Below are positions 61,727 to 64,000 of a DNA stretch of 64,000 nt, in pieces; the stretch's first letter is position 1, and the number at the start of each line of letters is the position of its first letter. Position numbers and translations under genes: made by a program. This DNA comes from Caenorhabditis remanei (taxonomy: Eukaryota; Nematoda; Chromadorea; Rhabditida; Rhabditidae): assembly GCF_010183535.1 (NCBI RefSeq), contig NC_071329.1, positions 14,198,001 through 14,262,000 of the forward strand. Direction: 5' to 3'. The notes under the pieces are model-generated. The model saw only the letters and a program-made list of their open reading frames with translations. It was not told the DNA's origin and searched no databases.

Positions 61727-62906
61727 ATGTCTACAGTTTATTATATTAAAAGTGAGTTTCTTCAACTATCTTTATTGGATTAGAAAAATCTTCAGATGCA
61801 AAAGTATGGAAACAAACTATTCGACCTAATTTTCAAAGTACTGCTCGTGTTAGTTTGAGCAAAAATGTTACAGTCGCTGGAAGGAAATGGTAAATCATAG
61901 GGTGTTTTTTTTCACAGCAAAATTAACAATTTTAAAGGAAAAGTACAGTATCAACTACGGTGAGAAGCAATGGTCAAGTTTGCATGGAAGGCATGATCAC
62001 ATTTGAAGAAAGTCTAATACTAGGAAAAGGATACTTTGGAAAATGTAAAATATCAGTTTACAATCAAACCTCATTGGAATGGCAAAAGCTCTTCTTCAAA
62101 GAGTTTTCAGAAATAGGTTATTTGAGACTTCAAGCTTTGGATTTTACTTTAATCCTTTCCGAGGGTGAAGTGCTCGACTACTTGAACTCGAACAGAAAGT
62201 TTGAATTTGAAATACAGATGGTAGTGGAGAGAATAGTAGAAAGAAGAATGGATAATATTGTACACAGAAGTAGTGTCTTAGGACTATTCAACTTTTATGA
62301 TCCATATCCTGAAGAGAAAATGTTTTCATTCTGTTCTTATAAGAAACCAAAACAGTTGCATACAAGAGAACAGGTTGAAATTTTTTGAGAGAAGAATTTC
62401 ACCAGTCAATGTTCCATTTTCAGATGATAATGTTCCATTCACCAATAATCGAATCATTCATTGGTACAGGATTCAGAAGAATGCCAATGATTCGTCACTC
62501 TTATTACTGTGAACTGCTTCTACAACTGATTCATGGAACTCAATTACAACTGAGTTGTACGTGAAATGATTCTTTTTTTCAGAGTTTGGTAAACATGACA
62601 GACTAATTTTTAGATACTCAAGTTCGCAGGCTTCTACCTATTGCAAATCGTTACAAAGTATACTCTGTGGTTCGGAAATGTGAATTCCAACTTCTTTGTT
62701 TGATGGAAAATGACGCGTCTTCTGAAACTATTCAAGAATATTTCAATCTTGCATTGTGGTACAACTTGAAAACGTTATGGAATGTCTGTTTGAAACGTGT
62801 GACTTCTCTGGAAGAGTTGAAGGTCTACACGAGTCAAATGAATGTTGGAACGATGCCAGGAGAAGCGATGAAAAAAGTAGCACAACGCATTTTTTCGTTT
62901 GCCTAA
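61727..62906 (+). CDS. second-family MATH-BTB protein, copy 2 (intact)
   Basis: Five exons (61727-61751, 61796-61889, 61938-62373, 62424-62556, 62614-62906) sum to 981 nt, 326 aa. The N-terminal half is MATH-like (RPNFQSTARVSLSKNVTVAG; GEVLDYLNSNRKFEFEIQMV). The BTB part follows (QLHTREQMIMFHSPIIESF; ELLLQLIHGTQLQLS) and then the BACK-like end (VRRLLPIANRYKVYSVVRKC, LALWYNLKTLWNVCLKR). Exon 5 was placed at the second of two acceptors (TTTTTAG); using the first would put a TAA in frame. By family it is a possible Cullin-3 adaptor. The exon layout differs from the left-cluster genes, so this is a separate subfamily. It lies on a duplicated unit that begins inside a copy of the cyclase last exon. 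Confidence 0.82.
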
Positions 62907-62939
62907 GAATAAAACGGGCTTTTTATATTTTCTAGTAGT

Positions 62940-63066
62940 CAAGTTTTCAAATCTGAAGAAGTCTAATTTCCAAGAGAAGAATTCTTGTGATCTGTGAAAT
63001 GTTTAAAAAGATTCAATAAATCTTTTGTTGTTAATTGTCTGTTTCTCTAAAACGTGGCATCCTATA
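62940..63066 (+). repeat. fragment of cyclase last exon and 3' flank (after BTB copy 2)
   Basis: Nearly the same as 50812-50945 but with a short deletion (ACTTATG lost). It includes TTGTGATCTGTGAAATGTTT and TTCAATAAATCTTTTGTTG. It supplies the probable poly(A) signal of the BTB copy and marks the duplication unit. Confidence 0.8.
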
Positions 63067-63142
63067 ATAATCATTACGGGTGTTCCAATAAGGTAAAATT
63101 CATTTTCTACTGGCCAATTTTTTTTAGAATCTGAATTCCATC

Positions 63143-64000
63143 ATGTCTGCAGTTAACTACATAAAAAGTGAGTTTATCCATCTATCATTTTTGGATTAGA
63201 CAAATTTTCAGATGCAACAGTATGGAAACAAACTATTCGACCTAATTTTCAAAGTATTGCTCGTGTTAGTTTGAACAAAAATGTTACAGTCGCTGGAAGG
63301 AAATGGTCAATCGAAATGTGTTTTTATTCACAGCAAAATTAACAATTTTGAAGGAGAAGTACAGTATCAACTATAGTGAGAAGCAATGGTCAAGTTTGCA
63401 TGGAAGGCATGATCACATTTGAAGACAGTATAAGACTAGGAATAGGATTCTCTGGAAAATGTAAAGTATCAGTGTACAATCAAACCTCATCGGAATGGAT
63501 ACCGCTCTCCTTCAATGAGTTCTCGGAAGTAGCTTATTTGAGTAGTTTTGCCTTGAATTTTTCTTTTATCCTTTTCGAGGGTGAAGTGCTCGACTACTTG
63601 AACTTGAATAGAAAGTTTGAATTTGAAATACAGATGGTAGTGGAAAGAATTGTAGACAGAAGAAGTAATTTACGACTATTCAATTTTTATGATCCATATC
63701 ACGAAGAGAAAATGTTTTCATTCTCTTCTGATAAGCAACCAAAACAGTTGCATACAAGAGAACAGGTTGAAATTTTTTGAGAGAAGAATTTCACCACTCA
63801 ATTTTTCATTTTCAGATGATAATGTTCCATTCTCCAGTAATCGAATCATTTTTCGGTGCTGGATTTAGAAAAATGTCAATTATTCGTCACCCTTATTACT
63901 GTCAACTGCTTCTACAACTGGTTCATGGAACTCAATTACAACTGAGTTGTGCGTGAGATTTTTTTTAGAGTTTGATAAATATGACAGACAAAATTGTAGA
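63143..64000 (+). CDS. second-family MATH-BTB protein, copy 3 (3' cut by window end)
   Basis: Exons 63143-63167, 63212-63305, 63354-63765, 63815-63948 and the first base of exon 5 at 64000 follow copy 2 exactly in phase. The visible protein contains NQTSSEWIPLSFNEFSEV, GEVLDYLNLNRKFEFEIQMV and QLHTREQMIMFHSPVIESFF. No stop or frameshift was seen. It lacks the insertion of about ten residues found in copy 2 after VVERIV. The BACK-like end lies outside the window. Confidence 0.8.

Noticed and set aside
62583..62613. Apparent premature TAA in BTB copy 2 (62604-62606).
   Set aside because: It only appears if the first acceptor is used, which would leave an intron of under 30 bp. With the TTTTTAG acceptor before 62614 the intron is 57 bp, the total is divisible by three and the stop lies in the intron.

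Overview
The window is nematode nuclear DNA, almost certainly from a Caenorhabditis species. Introns are short and GT-AG with a TTTTCAG-type acceptor, several genes start just behind a probable SL1 trans-splice acceptor, and the gene families are typical worm-arm families: MATH-BTB genes, chemoreceptors of the sri/srh type, divergent homeobox genes, an FMRFamide-like receptor and a receptor guanylyl cyclase. The mix recalls an autosome arm (my guess is chromosome II, by gene-family memory only). There is no sign of bacterial or viral origin.

Layout. (1) 0-5.1 kb: three tandem MATH-BTB genes on +, the first cut by the window edge, the third carrying a one-base homopolymer frameshift. (2) 5.3-7.4 kb: a secreted nematode-type protein on -. 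(3) 7.6-9.9 kb: two tandem homeobox genes on - with identical exon structure, both lacking homeodomain Asn51. (4) 10.9-25.3 kb: five seven-transmembrane receptors of one family, one on - (truncated) and four on +. Two are intact, one is split by a non-LTR retroelement, and one has its stop codon replaced by a MITE. (5) 25.2-34.6 kb: a large imperfect palindrome made of copies of the sri/pseudouridine-synthase junction, tRNA-like repeats and repeated exon-like cassettes. (6) 34.0-42.3 kb: an RPUSD2-like pseudouridine synthase on - with a 5.1-kb intron. (7) 42.9-45.5 kb: an FMRFamide-type GPCR on +. (8) 46.0-50.9 kb: a receptor guanylyl cyclase on +. (9) 51.0-57.0 kb: a 6.0-kb transposon with about 500-bp terminal inverted repeats and an 8-bp target duplication. 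(10) 57.0-64.0 kb: three tandem copies of a second MATH-BTB family, the last cut by the window end.

The splice models for the intact genes were built by hand. The exon sums are divisible by three for the BTB gene at 1733, the secreted protein (535 aa), both homeobox genes (160 and 163 aa), the sri genes at 13249 and 23164, the pseudouridine synthase (441 aa), the GPCR (351 aa), the cyclase (1168 aa) and the BTB gene at 61727 (326 aa). This supports the models. No expression data were available.

Much of the interest lies in the repeats. They include a 194-bp insertion with a 12-bp target duplication that carries a hammerhead-ribozyme-like core, foldback MITE families inside introns, degenerate telomere-like DNA in a cyclase intron, and local duplications whose breakpoints lie inside host exons (the cyclase last exon; the sri and RPUSD2 last exons). 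These allow the order of rearrangements to be read from the sequence.
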